From Brugia malayi (Eukaryota > Nematoda > Chromadorea > Rhabditida > Onchocercidae): 64,000 nt of DNA. Location: assembly GCF_000002995.4 (NCBI RefSeq), contig NW_025062479.1, forward strand, positions 8,733,721 to 8,797,720. Reading direction: 5' to 3'. The notes under the pieces are model-generated. The model was not told the DNA's origin and searched no databases. It saw only the letters and a list, made by a program, of their open reading frames with translations. This document shows, one piece after another, positions 24,186 through 36,750 of this stretch; the first letter of the stretch is position 1; every line of letters begins with the position of its first letter. The position numbers and the translations under genes were made by a program.

Positions 24186-24472
24186 CTAGTTATCTGAACC
24201 GATTATGTATAACAGTATCTGACGGATATTGGCATGTAAAACACACTTCACATTTGTCATCATGACAAAAACTGAAATGAAGCATAGAAGCCTTTTCGAA
24301 AATTTTTGAAAGTATTGTTTTTTCAACATGGATTTAAAAACAGTAAAGAAGAAAAGAACGGATTTTCGATAACCAATTTTACGTTAAATGTGTATTGGAC
24401 CTTCAACAAAGTTCATAAAAATCTTGCAAGTACATAGAAAAAACTTTATTTCAGATTTTTGTTATTTTCTAA

Positions 24473-24690
24473 TTAATAATAATAATTATCATTATTTTCA
24501 CTTATCAACATATAATAATATTTATTATCAATTATTATTATTGTTATTAATTGTTAATTTATTATTACTATTATTAATAATGTTACTTTATCACTATTAT
24601 TAATTACATTACATTAATTATCATAATTATATTATTATTGTTATTATTTATCATTATAATTATATTATTACTTTCTATAATTATCTTATA
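24473..24690. repeat. TTA/ATT-rich low-complexity tract
   Basis: More than 200 bases made almost entirely of A and T in irregular TTA, ATT and AATAAT units. It gives a spurious Leu/Ile/Tyr reading frame on the plus strand. Confidence 0.85.
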
Positions 24691-26548
24691 TTTTTTCACT
24701 TACCAATTATGCCTGATAGAAGTAATGAATGCTAACTGAAACTTTTTGCTTTTTCCCTATTACACATAGGAATTTCCCATATTCTGGAAAATATACGTAA
24801 AACTTTTGAACTTTGCCTACTTTCTTTAATTGTCTACTCTCTCCAGCAATTATTACATCAATTAAGCTTTATTTAGGATGACGGTACCTTTTGTTTTCAG
24901 GACATTCCATGCGTCATCTTCATCTCTCTTTTATTTAGGTTATTTAATGAATAACTTTTAATTGACTTGTGAAATTTCTGACTCTTTTTTTATTTATTTA
25001 TGAATTAAATATCATTTCACAAACAAGTTACACTTTTTTTAATGGTGATTTGCTTGAGTGTTTCACTCATCGATGTTAATACAAAGCATACATACTTTGA
25101 TAATGCTTTGTTAAAAAATATCACAGCACACTTAGTTTTTAACATCTCTTGGAACTCAGGCAATGCTCGTGACCTATACTGTGTACCGATTTGCTATAGG
25201 ATCTGATTTGTATGCTTAATAATATCACTTTTATCCTAAATGATTTAAACCTTTTACTGTTCTCAATTGCAATGTTTCAGCTGAAATATGAAGATTTTTC
25301 GAATCTAATGTGAATAAAATTTGAAATATCATCAAACAGAAAAAAAAAAAGGAGAAATGAAAACGATGCTTAAGAATTAGAAAAAAACACTAAAATTCTT
25401 GCATAATATTAATGTCCAGAAACACTTGTTCGCTTTCTGGAATCTCCCTGAAGACGGCAAAAGGGAAAAATTCCGGATGATATTACCAATAAATCAAAAT
25501 TTATTTCTTGTCTTATTTACTATTCCTAAATTTAGCATATTTGATTTATATATAATTTTCTTTTCTAGATCATATATTAATGAACCGAATGAAATCTACA
25601 ATTGTCTTCCTGCCATGATGCTAGCACAATGTTGGTATTATAAGCAGTGGAATTTTTTCCTATCAGTTTAGTGAAATTTACAGCCGATACTTTTCACTCG
25701 GTTTAATGAGAAATATAATTTCTTCCATCTAGAATGATTGCTCGATCATATTAAACATAAAAAAGGTAGAAGAAATTGCTGAATACAGTGCTTGCTTTAT
25801 CAAAGAAACGATTTAGTCACCCAACGGTTAATGATATAATATGTTATTTATAACTATTTTAGGGTGAATCACAAAGAGGAAAAAAGACATAGTTTTGCAA
25901 CAACAGTGAAATTGAAAGGAATATTACAAACTTAATAGATACAACTGCTTGTTGATTTTTTTTTTTTTTGTAGTTTAGAAGTACCTTAAGATAGTACTTT
26001 AAGTTTTGAAGTCACTAGTTCGAAGAGAAAACAAGAATTAATGTAAATTTTTTAGTAATATAAAAATTGTGATGTAAGAGTTTGCTAACAACGTCTTATG
26101 AAGATACGACACATTTTGAAATTCTTGAGAAATAATAAAAAAAAACAATATATAATTTGTTAGCATTGCATATGGAATATTATGAATAAATAGTATTTCG
26201 AAGCTTACTTGCCATATGAATTTAAAATAGCATCACAGTATAAAAAAAGGAACAAATGAAAGAGTGAAAAGGGAAAATGGTAACGAAAATAAAATGAGAT
26301 TAAATTGCACAAGTGTTGAAAAAAAAAGATCTTGAAGTTTCGAATGACTATTATTTTTGATTGTTATTATTTCGAAGCTTAGTCTGCCATATGAGATGTC
26401 AGAGAAAATCGCAGAAAATGAAATTGGGAATTAGTACTTAGAAAAGAAAAGTAATGAATGAAATAAAATAATCTGGAATAACAATCTAGCAATAAGACAT
26501 CAACAAAGATAAATCTGATGAACTTATTAAATTACAAAAAGTTTTTAA
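24691..26548. other. Intergenic, no gene seen
   Basis: AT-rich spacer with homopolymer runs. A 90-codon frame at 25399-25671 (plus) has AT-driven composition and no domain signal. The left end should hold the 3' UTR of the large minus-strand gene. Confidence 0.45.
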
Positions 26549-29500
26549 TCAATGAGTATAGCGAACAGCTTCGGCTACAGCACAACAGATTCGATAACTG
26601 GAATCAGTTGAAGAGAAACATTCACTTCCTGCCGGGCACCGAAATGGTTGCCAAATTTCCGTTTCACTACCACAAGCAATCACTAAATTGTGTCGATCAC
26701 GAATGGCTATCTCCTTTGTGCAGAAGGTTAGCACTACAAATGTTTATGCTATGATTACAAATTTGCCGTAATTATATCGGCTCATTATAGTATCGGGATT
26801 ATGTCGTTTTAATAAACTACCCATTAAGCCTTAAAAGTTTATTAATTAATTTATTCATTACACTTGCTCCTTTCCTCTTTATATTATACAGCGAAAAAAA
26901 GAAAAAAAAAAACTGAAATCTTCTCAAATTAACCTTTTTCTGTCTGAGTTGGTCGTTTCGGTGGTACTGTGCGATAAAATTTCGCTGGATCATAGACGTC
27001 TTCTGCAGTGTTCTTCAGATTAGCCGGACTGGAGCTCTGAAATGTGCAAAAGTTTGTCACTTTTAGATTCACATAAATCCGACCTAAATTGAAGAAGGAA
27101 AAAAAAGACTGTAAAGAAAGTAAGATGTGAAAAGATATTTAACCGTGGTAGGAAACTCCAAATCTTGTTTACTTGATACTGTTGAAGATGCAGAATTATA
27201 CGTATCCATTGGGAATGAATTAACCTCATCATTCATTGATAGTAATTCTTTGTCGGCATCTAAAGTTTATAAATTAAATTTTAGAAACACAAGTTCAAGA
27301 TTAGTGCATGATATTCAACATGACATTTCTATGGAAAGAAAACAATTTTGAAAGTTTAAGATAAAGAACGTTGGATGCACTGTAGTTTTTATATTGGTAG
27401 TTTCAATTGATAAAATGCCTGATAATTCTATGAACACACAATAAGTTCTCCGTACAATCTTTTGCTGAATATCATTTTCAAGCGAAAAGCAATGGAAATA
27501 AAATTATACATCCATGATAAGCTCTATTACAAATCTTAATCAATTCCAAATTAGAAGCTAGTATTTGTCGCTCTCGTTCACGCAATGGATACTTATTCTT
27601 ACACATAAATGAACCATCATATTGTTGAAGTATTTCTTTCAAAGGTTAGACCTTATTATAAGTTCTAATTGAACAAAATTTCAGTAGACATATCATTCAA
27701 GTTCATTTTTGCGAAAAATTCATTTCAATTTCAGAGAGAAAAAATATCCATAAAAATTAAATATCTGTTTTCTCTTCTTAATGCAATGAAAGAGAATGAG
27801 TCTACACTTCGTTTTAATCCAAAAAAAAAGTGCAAAAAGCAAAAAATAGACATATGCTTAATTTAGCAGTAAAGTTATCATTATTTGTAGATAACTTTCA
27901 AACAGCTCCTCACCATTTTTCTGTTCTTGATTGCTTTCCTGATCATTCTGTTGAACTTTCTTCTTCTTTCGTCTTGCTATTACCAAAACAGCATTTTTTT
28001 GTTTGCTTGCATCGTATACGATTGCTGCTAAAGTAATATTTTATTATCAGTAATAAAAACAGTTTGTAGTTTCAGCAAACATTAGCTCAGACAATATTTA
28101 CGCTTTCCTACAGAGAATTCTTCATTAGAATTACAATAGCCGAACGGTTGTTCCATACCTGATGGAGCGTTCAGTGGTTCCTGATTTTCTGGTACATATG
28201 TACGACTACCATCAGCGGATTTCTTCATCGATAAGTTATATTCACTGTAATCCAAACCAACATCTTCTGTAACATCTCTCTTATCATTTTATCACTTGAT
28301 GAACATCTGTGTTTCAATCAAATGCTGAAGATTAACTTTTTTAGAAAATTAGAATACTTTTTCAATACATTACCACTTTGTGCGTTGCAGTACAATATAT
28401 CTCTACCAGAAATTCGAGATGATTCCAAAACTACAAATTTCAATCAGACAAATTGTGAAATGATTAATAAGCAACCAATATTTCCATCACCAAATGACGG
28501 GAAGTTAAATTCGTGATCCACTTTGTTCGTTTGTTTGTTTGGGAAACTTTTGAATTCACTATATGCGACTCCAATTTGTTTCCGAACTTAACATAGTAAA
28601 TTTTTTGATATTTCTTTTTTAAATTATTTTACAAACAATAGTGAAGAAGACACAAGACCTAAAAAAGTCAAGATGGTAAAAACTAACATGATTTAACTGG
28701 AGCATGAAGAATTTCATTCGAAATTTTATATAAGAAACTGTCGCTTGATGTGGTCATATCGAGAGGATTAGCTGAGGTAGGAAGAATCAAATATTCTGAT
28801 CCAAAAGCCTGAACAATTTGCAACAATATTTCATCAAAAATAAATTAAAACCTTTCAAATCTAAATTCATCTTGAAATTTTTAGAGTCATTTCAAACTAC
28901 ATAAAATTCTCCCTAAAATTATTTAACCTCATTGTCACGTGAAGGATTACTGTCCCTATTCTCGAATGGTGAATACTTGGTTTCTTCATCGATGTGTGTT
29001 CCACTAGAAAAATCACGACGCAGTTGAGTACTTAATAAAGAAGGACTTTCTGTTGTATTCTCAAGTTCTATGAGATGAGCTGATGACGTTGTTAACTGAG
29101 GCGTAATCCTGGATGAATTACTGGAAATGGTTGGACTTAGTGTCTGTTTCATCCGTCGTCTTTTACTTGCTTTCGTTGTAGGTTGCTTGAATTGGAAATC
29201 ATTGTCATAGGATTGAAATTTTTCTTAGAAAAGGGAAAATTAAAAATTTCTACTCCGAAACTTGGTTTAAATTTCTAAAATTTTCATAGAAAAAACATAT
29301 TGCAAATTCTAAATTTCAGATATATAACATCATAAAGATATAAGGGTTCATTAGAATGAATGGGAAAATCAATGTTGGAAAAGCAATAAAAATATGATTC
29401 AAAAATTAGAACTGGTCTTTTTTTTTTTGAAAGAATTTATTATTAATAAAAGAGATAAAGTCACCTTGTTTTTTGATGTAACTTTAGTATGCACTGTTTT

Positions 29501-31967
29501 AGAGGTCAAAGGTTTCAAGAGAATTAGTGGTGACGCAGTTGTGGTTTGCAGTGAAGATGTAGCGAAGTAAGACAATGTCATTGCTGTTCGGTTACGACCA
29601 CTTGAAACATCTTGTTTAGCTGCTACTGAATAACTTTGAAACTGCTGAAACTACATCATATCATATTTTACTTCTCTGTACGTGCCACCATTTTTGGCTA
29701 TTTTAAACACATTTTATGTTCTAAAATTTTCATTGAAACTTGTCTTCAAATAATTCGAAATTCCATTTATGAAACAACCTGCGTAACTCTTGTTGGTACA
29801 AAAGAAACAGTAGGTAGTGCAGAGTTTTGCTTGCTTATTTCATCTATCATCCTGAAATCCCACTTAGTGAAAAGAATATTCAAACATGTTTATTTTTTTA
29901 CTTTACTTTGTTTTTAATTTAATTTGTTTGATCCATAAACTTTTAATTTCGTGGTCAGCGGTATTGCTAGTGCATAAAAAGCGAAATTGTTGCTGTCGCA
30001 GCAGTATGTAGTGAGGCTTATTATCTTAAAATATCTATTATTATAAATTATAACAGACAGTCTAATGGTCATTATTAAAATCAAAACCAACATTTACCAG
30101 GCAGTGCTCTGGCGTTTTTTTTCATCAACTGTATTCATAATAGTTGAAAATTTCTCTCTGGAGGTTTGTTGCATCTCTAGTAATGATTCAATATCTGTTA
30201 GAAGTTACGAATAACTTTGAAATTTCAAATTATAGAAAGTTTAGAAGTTGAAAGTCAGAAACAGTTTTCAAGGAGACTTTTTATTGTTTTCATCGACATG
30301 ATGTATAAGCTTTAGTTTTCTAGGAATTATGAAGGATGGTATAAAATGTTGTTTCTGATGTAATTACTCTAAAAGTCACTTTGCAACTTTCTGAACATAT
30401 TCCTGCATCCCACCACCATGCAATAGCCGCAGAACTCACACTGATCATATCTGCGCTATAGAATCACTTAAGCTAACCTTATATTAGGGCTGAATATTTT
30501 CGATCCAAAAATTCTGCTGCAAAGTCATTATGATCATTTATGAAAACAAGATAAAAAATTATGAATTCTTACTTTGAGAATGATTTGGTGAAGAAGTGCT
30601 TGTATTGCGCATATTCTGAACCTCTTCAAGGTTGTACAAGGAACTCGGTCGAAATATCTGGATAACATGTTTGGTTGTAGATGATGAGGTCGTAGCTTGC
30701 GATGTCAGACGTTCTAAATCTTATATTTGCTGATAATTGAATTTCCTCCAACATGTTTTATGTATAGCTTAGTGATACAAATTATCTAAGATTCATGAAA
30801 AAAATATTCATTTCATAAATGAATTACCAAACAAATTATTCTTTGTGTATTTATTTCTGGCCGTTGCTGTATTCAACATGTCACTTTCTGCTTCTGCATG
30901 ATATCCATTGTTCTTTGGAGTTTCGGTGGTAATAGTAGTTGTTATAAGTAAGTCGTTGTAAATTAGAGCTTGAATATGAATAAGAATAAATTAGAATAAG
31001 ATTTTGAAAGAAACCAAATTTTCATTGAAAAGTTTAATCTTTAGAACATTTTTCAAATGTGGCAATCAAAGCTATTGAATTTTTAATACTTTTAACAAAT
31101 AAACTACAAACAGACCGATAGCTCGCGGAGCAAGGTCGCAAAATCGCACTCTATAATTATGCCCTTCGACAGCAATCGAATTGATAAGCTGTTTGCGATG
31201 ATATATGTCTGTCCGTGGATCAAATCCAATTGGTTTAGTGAACTCTTTCTCTTGACAATTTGCTTCATCTCGTGTTCGCAAACGACAACACAACACCTGT
31301 ACCCTATACTACGAAATGATAATATATTAGAAGCATTACTTCGCCTGAAAATAGATTCTTATTCCTTCTAAAAAAGATAATTTTACCGAGTATCCGACAG
31401 ACGAGTAATACCAGATATGTATTCTCGCGGTCGACATGTATACAGTGATTCTGTATCTACAACTGGATCAAACAAGTGGCTGTAGTAGCAGTCTTCTCGT
31501 TCCAATTCCGCAATGCTTATAGGAATACCATGCCATGGATATAGCTTTAATTAATCAAATTTTCAACTTGCTAACTTACTCCTGATTTTTGAAGTAGATT
31601 CACAAAACTTCAAAATGTGGAAAAAAAATTTAACAGATAGTGTTTTGATATGTTTGAACGAACCTCGTCGACTCGTTCGCAAATAATTGCGAAAACGGTA
31701 TCTTGTCGGATGAAACCTTGTGAGCCGACCATTCGTACACTAATTCCTACGGCACCTGATTTATCTTGGTTTTATTACAACAGGAAAAGTTATACATAGC
31801 ACTGCTAAGTATGCTAAATAGTTTTTATATTCAAGTTATTAAATACCTGAAGATTTGGCACATTCGATGCGAAAATTGTCGAAAGGCGCAGAAATGAGTG
31901 GATTTTGTAAAGTGTATACAGTAGATACAAATGCCGAAAATAAAGCAGCTGGCTTAACTATCATCAT
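26549..31967 (-). CDS. Large secreted Ser/Thr-rich protein with C-terminal six-cysteine module
   Basis: Eighteen exons keep frame: 31967..31847, 31755..31664, 31544..31387, 31303..31116, 30968..30828, 30713..30573, 30194..30098, 29851..29779, 29644..29465, 29185..28928, 28808..28688, 28430..28374, 28266..28159, 28027..27914, 27635..27510, 27259..27144, 27036..26934, 26733..26549 (2379 nt, 792 residues). Residues 1-190 form a cysteine-containing N-terminal region (RIEC, IICERVDE, YTCRPREY, VLCCRLRTR). Residues 190-580 are rich in Ser, Thr, Asn and Gln with a KRRR site at 405-408; a basic RRKKKK lies at 597-602. The C-terminus has cysteines at 736, 752, 764, 770, 781 and 782 (CPAGSEC ... ICC), as in lustrin-like or EB-like modules of nematode matrix proteins. 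Function is inferred as cuticle or matrix. The ATG pair at 31967 may not be the true start. Confidence 0.8.
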
Positions 31968-32830
31968 TTCTGTAAATAATACATATTTGAATAGAAAAAT
32001 AAATTGTGAAATGAATAGATATTTCGAACTGTTTAAATGTACTTGTATTAATATCATTGAAGCATTCAAAAGTTATGCTCATTAATGGCAACTTTTACTG
32101 AAGTGATGAGAGAAATAAGTTTTGTAAATGAAAAAAAAAACCCTTACTACCACAAATTAGACTTACAATATTGGAATCTGAAACAAAAAGAAAAAAAAGG
32201 AGTAGTAAACGAAAAACTAGTGACTGCGTATGTAATTTAGCAGGAATGTCTAATCAATCAGTACAATATGACTATATACATTGTGCAACTTTATGGCTGT
32301 TGGCGCTGTATTCATCTTTTAAATGGGGTTTACGGTGACATTTGTAAAGTCATTTCTTCCATTTTATAATTTGATTAGGTTTCCAATGTTATAAAAAATA
32401 TAATCTTAACTAATAAATGTCAGCAGTTTCATCTCTATTTGCTTTCATTTTCTCGGAATTTATTCCTCCGTGATTCCTAGCTATCTCTCATTGGGAAAAA
32501 GTTAAGGACTAAAAAAAACCGTCCAAAAATTTAAAAATATATAACTCAAAACAATGATCTGCTGTGTAGTTCTGGGATGCTGTTTGGAATATAAGGTAAT
32601 GTGAAGGAAATATAAAATGAACTACTTTGATGTTTCCCAGCACTCCTAATGAACTTTATCTGCAACTATCCCACACAACGTCCTACATACCCAAATTAGT
32701 ATTACATCAGAAATGATTTCAACCACTTTTTTACTGACAATGATTTAGTGTCCATTATATATCAATATGAAGAAAATTGTCTTCTATGAGCATTTTAATG
32801 GCTGTATAAATTTATTTTTTGAGCACATAC

Positions 32831-32965
32831 TGAACATTTGATTGTGCAATATAATTTTAAAATCTTGCAGTAAAGATTGTTGGGTCAGATCATACTGATT
32901 TGCCTCAACCATTGTAGATGGAGAATTCAGAAGAGATAATTCGTATTTCACTCCATCTTTTAGAT
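32831..32965 (-). CDS. Probable upstream exon of the large secreted gene
   Basis: An open exon behind an AATTTTAG acceptor, entered in phase 1 and ending before GTATGT in phase 1, encodes 44 residues beginning LKDGVKYELSLLNSPS. Phase 1 fits exactly to the acceptor at 31969 (reading K then MM of the downstream exon). Its end, QYDLTQQSLLQDFKIIL, resembles VYTLQNPLISAPFDNFRIEC of the downstream exon: Y-x-L, then DF or NF, then K/R-I. That suggests duplicated domains in one longer protein. If the donor is not used, the frame runs on to a TAG. Confidence 0.45.
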
Positions 32966-33358
32966 CTAAAATTTTTTTTTCTACAGATGAAGATAAACTT
33001 CAGTCAAAGTTCATTCTTTTGATTTTTTTTTACTTTATTTTATTTATCATTTATTGGGTATAATGAATGACCAAAAAGGAGCGAACAATGAGGGAGAACT
33101 CAAGTGTAAATAAAAAAAGAAAAATAAGTGCTCCTAATTATCATTAAATAGTGGTCTAGAGACTTTCGAAAATTCCATATGTTTGCCTTTCACAATATCA
33201 GACATGGAAAGTGAAACTGAAACTATTGTGTTAACAATGTTGAATTCATAAGAGTATTTTGCTCACATTAATAATTTCCAATTGTTCAATGAAAGAATGA
33301 TTTTAGTACAATAATCCTAAAACTTCATAATTCGGTGGTAATGGATATCCTTTTCAAG

Positions 33359-33383
33359 TTTTTTTTTTTTTTTTTTTTTTTTT
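33359..33383. repeat. Poly(T) tract
   Basis: About 25 consecutive T. A poly(A) tract of similar length lies at 33934-33955. Confidence 0.95.
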
Positions 33384-34169
33384 CATTCCCTTCTTCCAAT
33401 TTTTTATTCATAGCTTAGGAAGGCACTTGTAGATCAAAACTAAAAACTAGTAAAATAAAAAATTTCCAAAATGTGTAGTGTTTCATGTACAAAATATGAG
33501 TGTCCAGTGTTTACTGACCTTATTTTCTTGACAACAAAACATTATGGCATTATAGTTTCGTCTTTTAAACAACTGAGAAGTTGTATTGAAATGAAATAAT
33601 TACAGAGCTTGTAAATTTTCCACTCTTAATGTAAATCCCATTTGAACACATAGTTGCAAGTGGTAAATTAATATATTCCATTGATCACCAAAAAGTTATC
33701 ACAGTAAGTTTCTAAAACCGAAAAAAAAAATAAATATCGAAAGTTTCCGACCCATTAGCATAGATCATATTCATTAGCATGCTGGATATAACAATATACG
33801 AGCTTGCTGAAGAAGATTTCCATGCCACTATAAATTTATATCGTTTAATCTATTATGATCAGATACCCAGCGAAATATTGTTGTTTTCACTATTACGGTA
33901 TTCGTAAAATTTTGTATAATGACAATAAAATTGAAAAAAAAAAAAAAAAAAAAAACCATTTATAATGAAAATGATTTGAAATAATCTTTAAGAAAACATA
34001 AAATTCGGTGAAAAAAGAAAAAAAAATAGCAGTGGATAGTAGAATTCTCAGGAAATGATTTCAATGGACTCGTACGTAAGTAAATGAAATAGAATTTTCG
34101 TCAAAAAACAGTGGAAAACAAGTTGTTGATATTGAAGGAAACGTCCACATATATTATATATATTAATAC

Positions 34170-34279
34170 ATGTGTGTAAGAAATTTGTGGTATATCAACG
34201 GTCACTGGATAATCAGGTCGACCACCCAACCATTGACTGTGTGAACTGTTACAGAATAGAACTGTGATACCTGCTGCTC
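34170..34279 (-). CDS. Further upstream exon candidate of the large secreted gene
   Basis: Behind a TTTAATGTAG acceptor, entered in phase 1 and ending in phase 0 before GTATTA. It begins GAAGITVLFCNSSHSQW, matching the start of the exon at 31755..31664 (GAVGISVRMV) at the same intron phase. Same-phase introns in front of a similar motif are what exon or domain duplication produces. A third related segment on the same strand, beginning at about 35190, reads ITENVESAGILFEQTC. Connecting exons were not resolved. Confidence 0.4.
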
Positions 34280-35663
34280 CTACATTAAATTCTTTTTCAG
34301 TGGAATTTTGTTACCAACTTTATTCATCTGCCATTTAAGGGAACTTAAATCTGGCAGAATAAATGACTCTTTTTGGAATGATCATCAATAATCTAAGCAG
34401 GGGTTATAAAATTAATTTCTGTTTTCAGATCGAAACACACGAAAAAGCAGGCATTCTTGGACCGAAATGTTCATCCCAAAATATATCTCAAAAATTGCAA
34501 TTATTGAGCAACACCAACACATAACCTTCGGTAAGATCAACCAATGTCCCAGTTGATGTAACGTGATGTACTTACATAAACGTTTAATCTTGAAAGCAAG
34601 TGGTATATACGAGTTTGCTTACATATTGCTTACATAAAAAGAGTATGCACTAAACTGTAAATGTAGATTCAAAGTAATGATGAATCACAAAACGAACTGT
34701 GACTAAAACGAACTAAAAGAAATTGGTATGAATCCGCTGTAAGATCAGATCAGAATAATTCAGAATAAGTATGAAGTCTTTAAAAGATGTAGAGATATCG
34801 CATGACTGGCAACATAGTAACACAATACCGACACCATATTTAAAAACAAGTTTTACAATGCATATCTTTTACTTTTTATTTTTATCCTTTACTTTGAAAA
34901 TATATATATCTAATTTCAGGATTGGAGTATAATGACAAGTTTGACTTCCCCAATTCCCATTATTTTTTTTTGCTTTGACGAATCACTAAAACAACCCAAT
35001 AATATATATTTGTTTTACTTCAATTGTTTCAGAATTCTGGAAATTCATTCGGGTTACCAAGTTCAAAGATTTAATTAAACTTCAAAATTTTTAGTAATCA
35101 AATTCCAATTATCTTTCTACAGAAATATTATTGCACTGATGCAAGTCTGCTCGAACAAAATTCCTGCGCTCTCAACATTTTCAGTGATCGCTGGTGTAGC
35201 ATGATGAAATGCATAATATTACCGATTGTATGATATCTTTCTACTTTTCATTCCGTTAGTGCATACCTTTCAGTAACTGAAAGGAATCTTTTATGCGTGA
35301 AACAAAAAAAAAATAAAGTGTACATGTAAGAATCCATTGATTTTTGATTTTTCTTCGATTTTTTTCTTCGAGACCTCTGAATAATAACATAACGACCAGA
35401 GCAATAAAAACAATTTTGTTAAATCATTATAGAAATAACGAAGTGCTGCCATTCATCTAAAAAACCAGCTTAAAGCTTGTTTAAATACTTGCCCTTGGCA
35501 TCAAATCATATTAGCATTTCCAATTTTAGCTGCAAATCGAGTGACAAATTTCAGTACCACATTTCAGTCCCAACGTGACATACGAGGTATATAGAAGAGA
35601 AACCTTTCTACGAACAACAAACATCTCAGCGTTGGGTCAACTCAGTTTTGGAAAAACTGGTAT

Positions 35664-35849
35664 CTACAGAAGCCAACTGTCAAAAGCGCAGCTGTCATCA
35701 TTTAAGCAATTAGCTAACATTTTCACTACTGCACAGCTAAGAGATGAGAATTCAGATTCACTTGGATGTCCTTCAATCAAGTCAAGTTGAACGGACAAAT
35801 AAATGCAATGCAGTGGCACAGCAACTGATAAACTGTACCACGACCTCAT
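35664..35849 (-). CDS. Possible first exon with signal peptide
   Basis: An ATG at 35849 on the minus strand opens 61 codons starting MRSWYSLSVAVPLHCIYL, a signal-peptide-like run, followed by a polar segment with cysteines (LSCAVV, ANCLNDDSC). It sits immediately downstream, on its own strand, of the GC-rich island at 35.9-36.7 kb. It is therefore well placed to be the start of the large secreted gene, but no splice to the next exon was proven. Confidence 0.25.
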   Translation of the reverse strand: MRSWYSLSVAVPLHCIYLSVQLDLIEGHPSESEFSSLSCAVVKMLANCLNDDSCAFDSWLL

Positions 35850-36750
35850 TCACTGCATCCCTCCAGTGCGCTATACGGAACGGAAACTTCTGATCGGCAT
35901 TTCTTAATACTCTTATTTCTTCTCTTCACGCCCTCACCTTCAGAATTCAACTTACCAGCTCCGATCAATTCAGTCCAGACACCTTGAACGAAACACACAG
36001 ACGCAGACATAGACATACATACATACATACGTACACACACACACACACACACACACACGTGCCTCATCAGCCCACTACTAACGGACAGACATACAAGCAA
36101 ACTTCTTTGAACCCATCGACAGACAGAGAGAGGGGAGGGAGACTCTCGACATTCCGAAAGGCTACCTACCTCCTACTCTCGTTTCTTTTCACCTAACGAA
36201 GGGACAATACTTCATGAATAGTCTCTGAGCTGATTGGCACTCTCTCGCAATCGTCGACCGATCCTGCCACGTCTTCTACACTCACGCGGTACTTGCACCT
36301 CGTCGTACCTCCCCTACATCGATCGATGTGCCCCTCTTCCGAGCACCACATCTGCCATTCAAAGCGTCCCTTCTTATTCATCGTCCGTCATAACAGTAGT
36401 AGCACCAACAGCGCAGGCGACACTGGAAGTCGCATTACCCATCAGTTTGTACGAGTCGATACGTTACTACCCCACCGGGTGAACAACATGTACTGTATTG
36501 TATCTCCGCTTCCGTCTCATCCGTCTGGCTATCCGCAACAACACATTGTCACCAATGACTGTAGTTGTGGGTCACCCACTACTTGCAGTTGTTATTTCTT
36601 CAACGCTAGCTTTCTCCTCAAGACAATAATCTTCGCATACCTTCGTTATAAACATACCTTTTTACTTACCACTACGCATGTTTGTGTCTCCACACTGAAC
36701 AAGTAATTGCACGGCATATGTACTACGGTTTTTTACGTGAATTTCCCGCA
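35850..36750. promoter_or_regulatory. GC-rich island, possible promoter or first-exon region
   Basis: About 900 bases with a base composition near 45-50% GC, far above the surroundings, containing an ACAT/AC microsatellite at 36014-36058. Long open frames occur here on both strands (the longest, 36293-36706, plus) but lack an ATG start or partner exons, so they probably reflect composition. It may serve the minus-strand secreted gene, an upstream mbk-1 exon, or both. Confidence 0.35.
36032..36058. repeat. (AC)n microsatellite
   Basis: Thirteen AC units directly after four to five ACAT units starting at 36014. Confidence 0.97.

Noticed and set aside
25399..25671. 90-codon plus-strand frame
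   Set aside because: AT-driven composition, no motif, and no credible transcript context.
26518..26754. Plus-strand 78-codon frame
   Set aside because: Antisense to the cysteine-module exon of the secreted gene, whose six-Cys pattern and phase fit are decisive.
28322..28516. Plus-strand 64-codon frame
   Set aside because: Antisense to exon 12 of the large secreted gene, which joins its neighbours in phase.
36293..36706. 137-codon plus-strand frame, one of the longest in the window
   Set aside because: It begins without ATG, overlaps other open frames on both strands, and lies in a GC-rich island where stop codons are rare.
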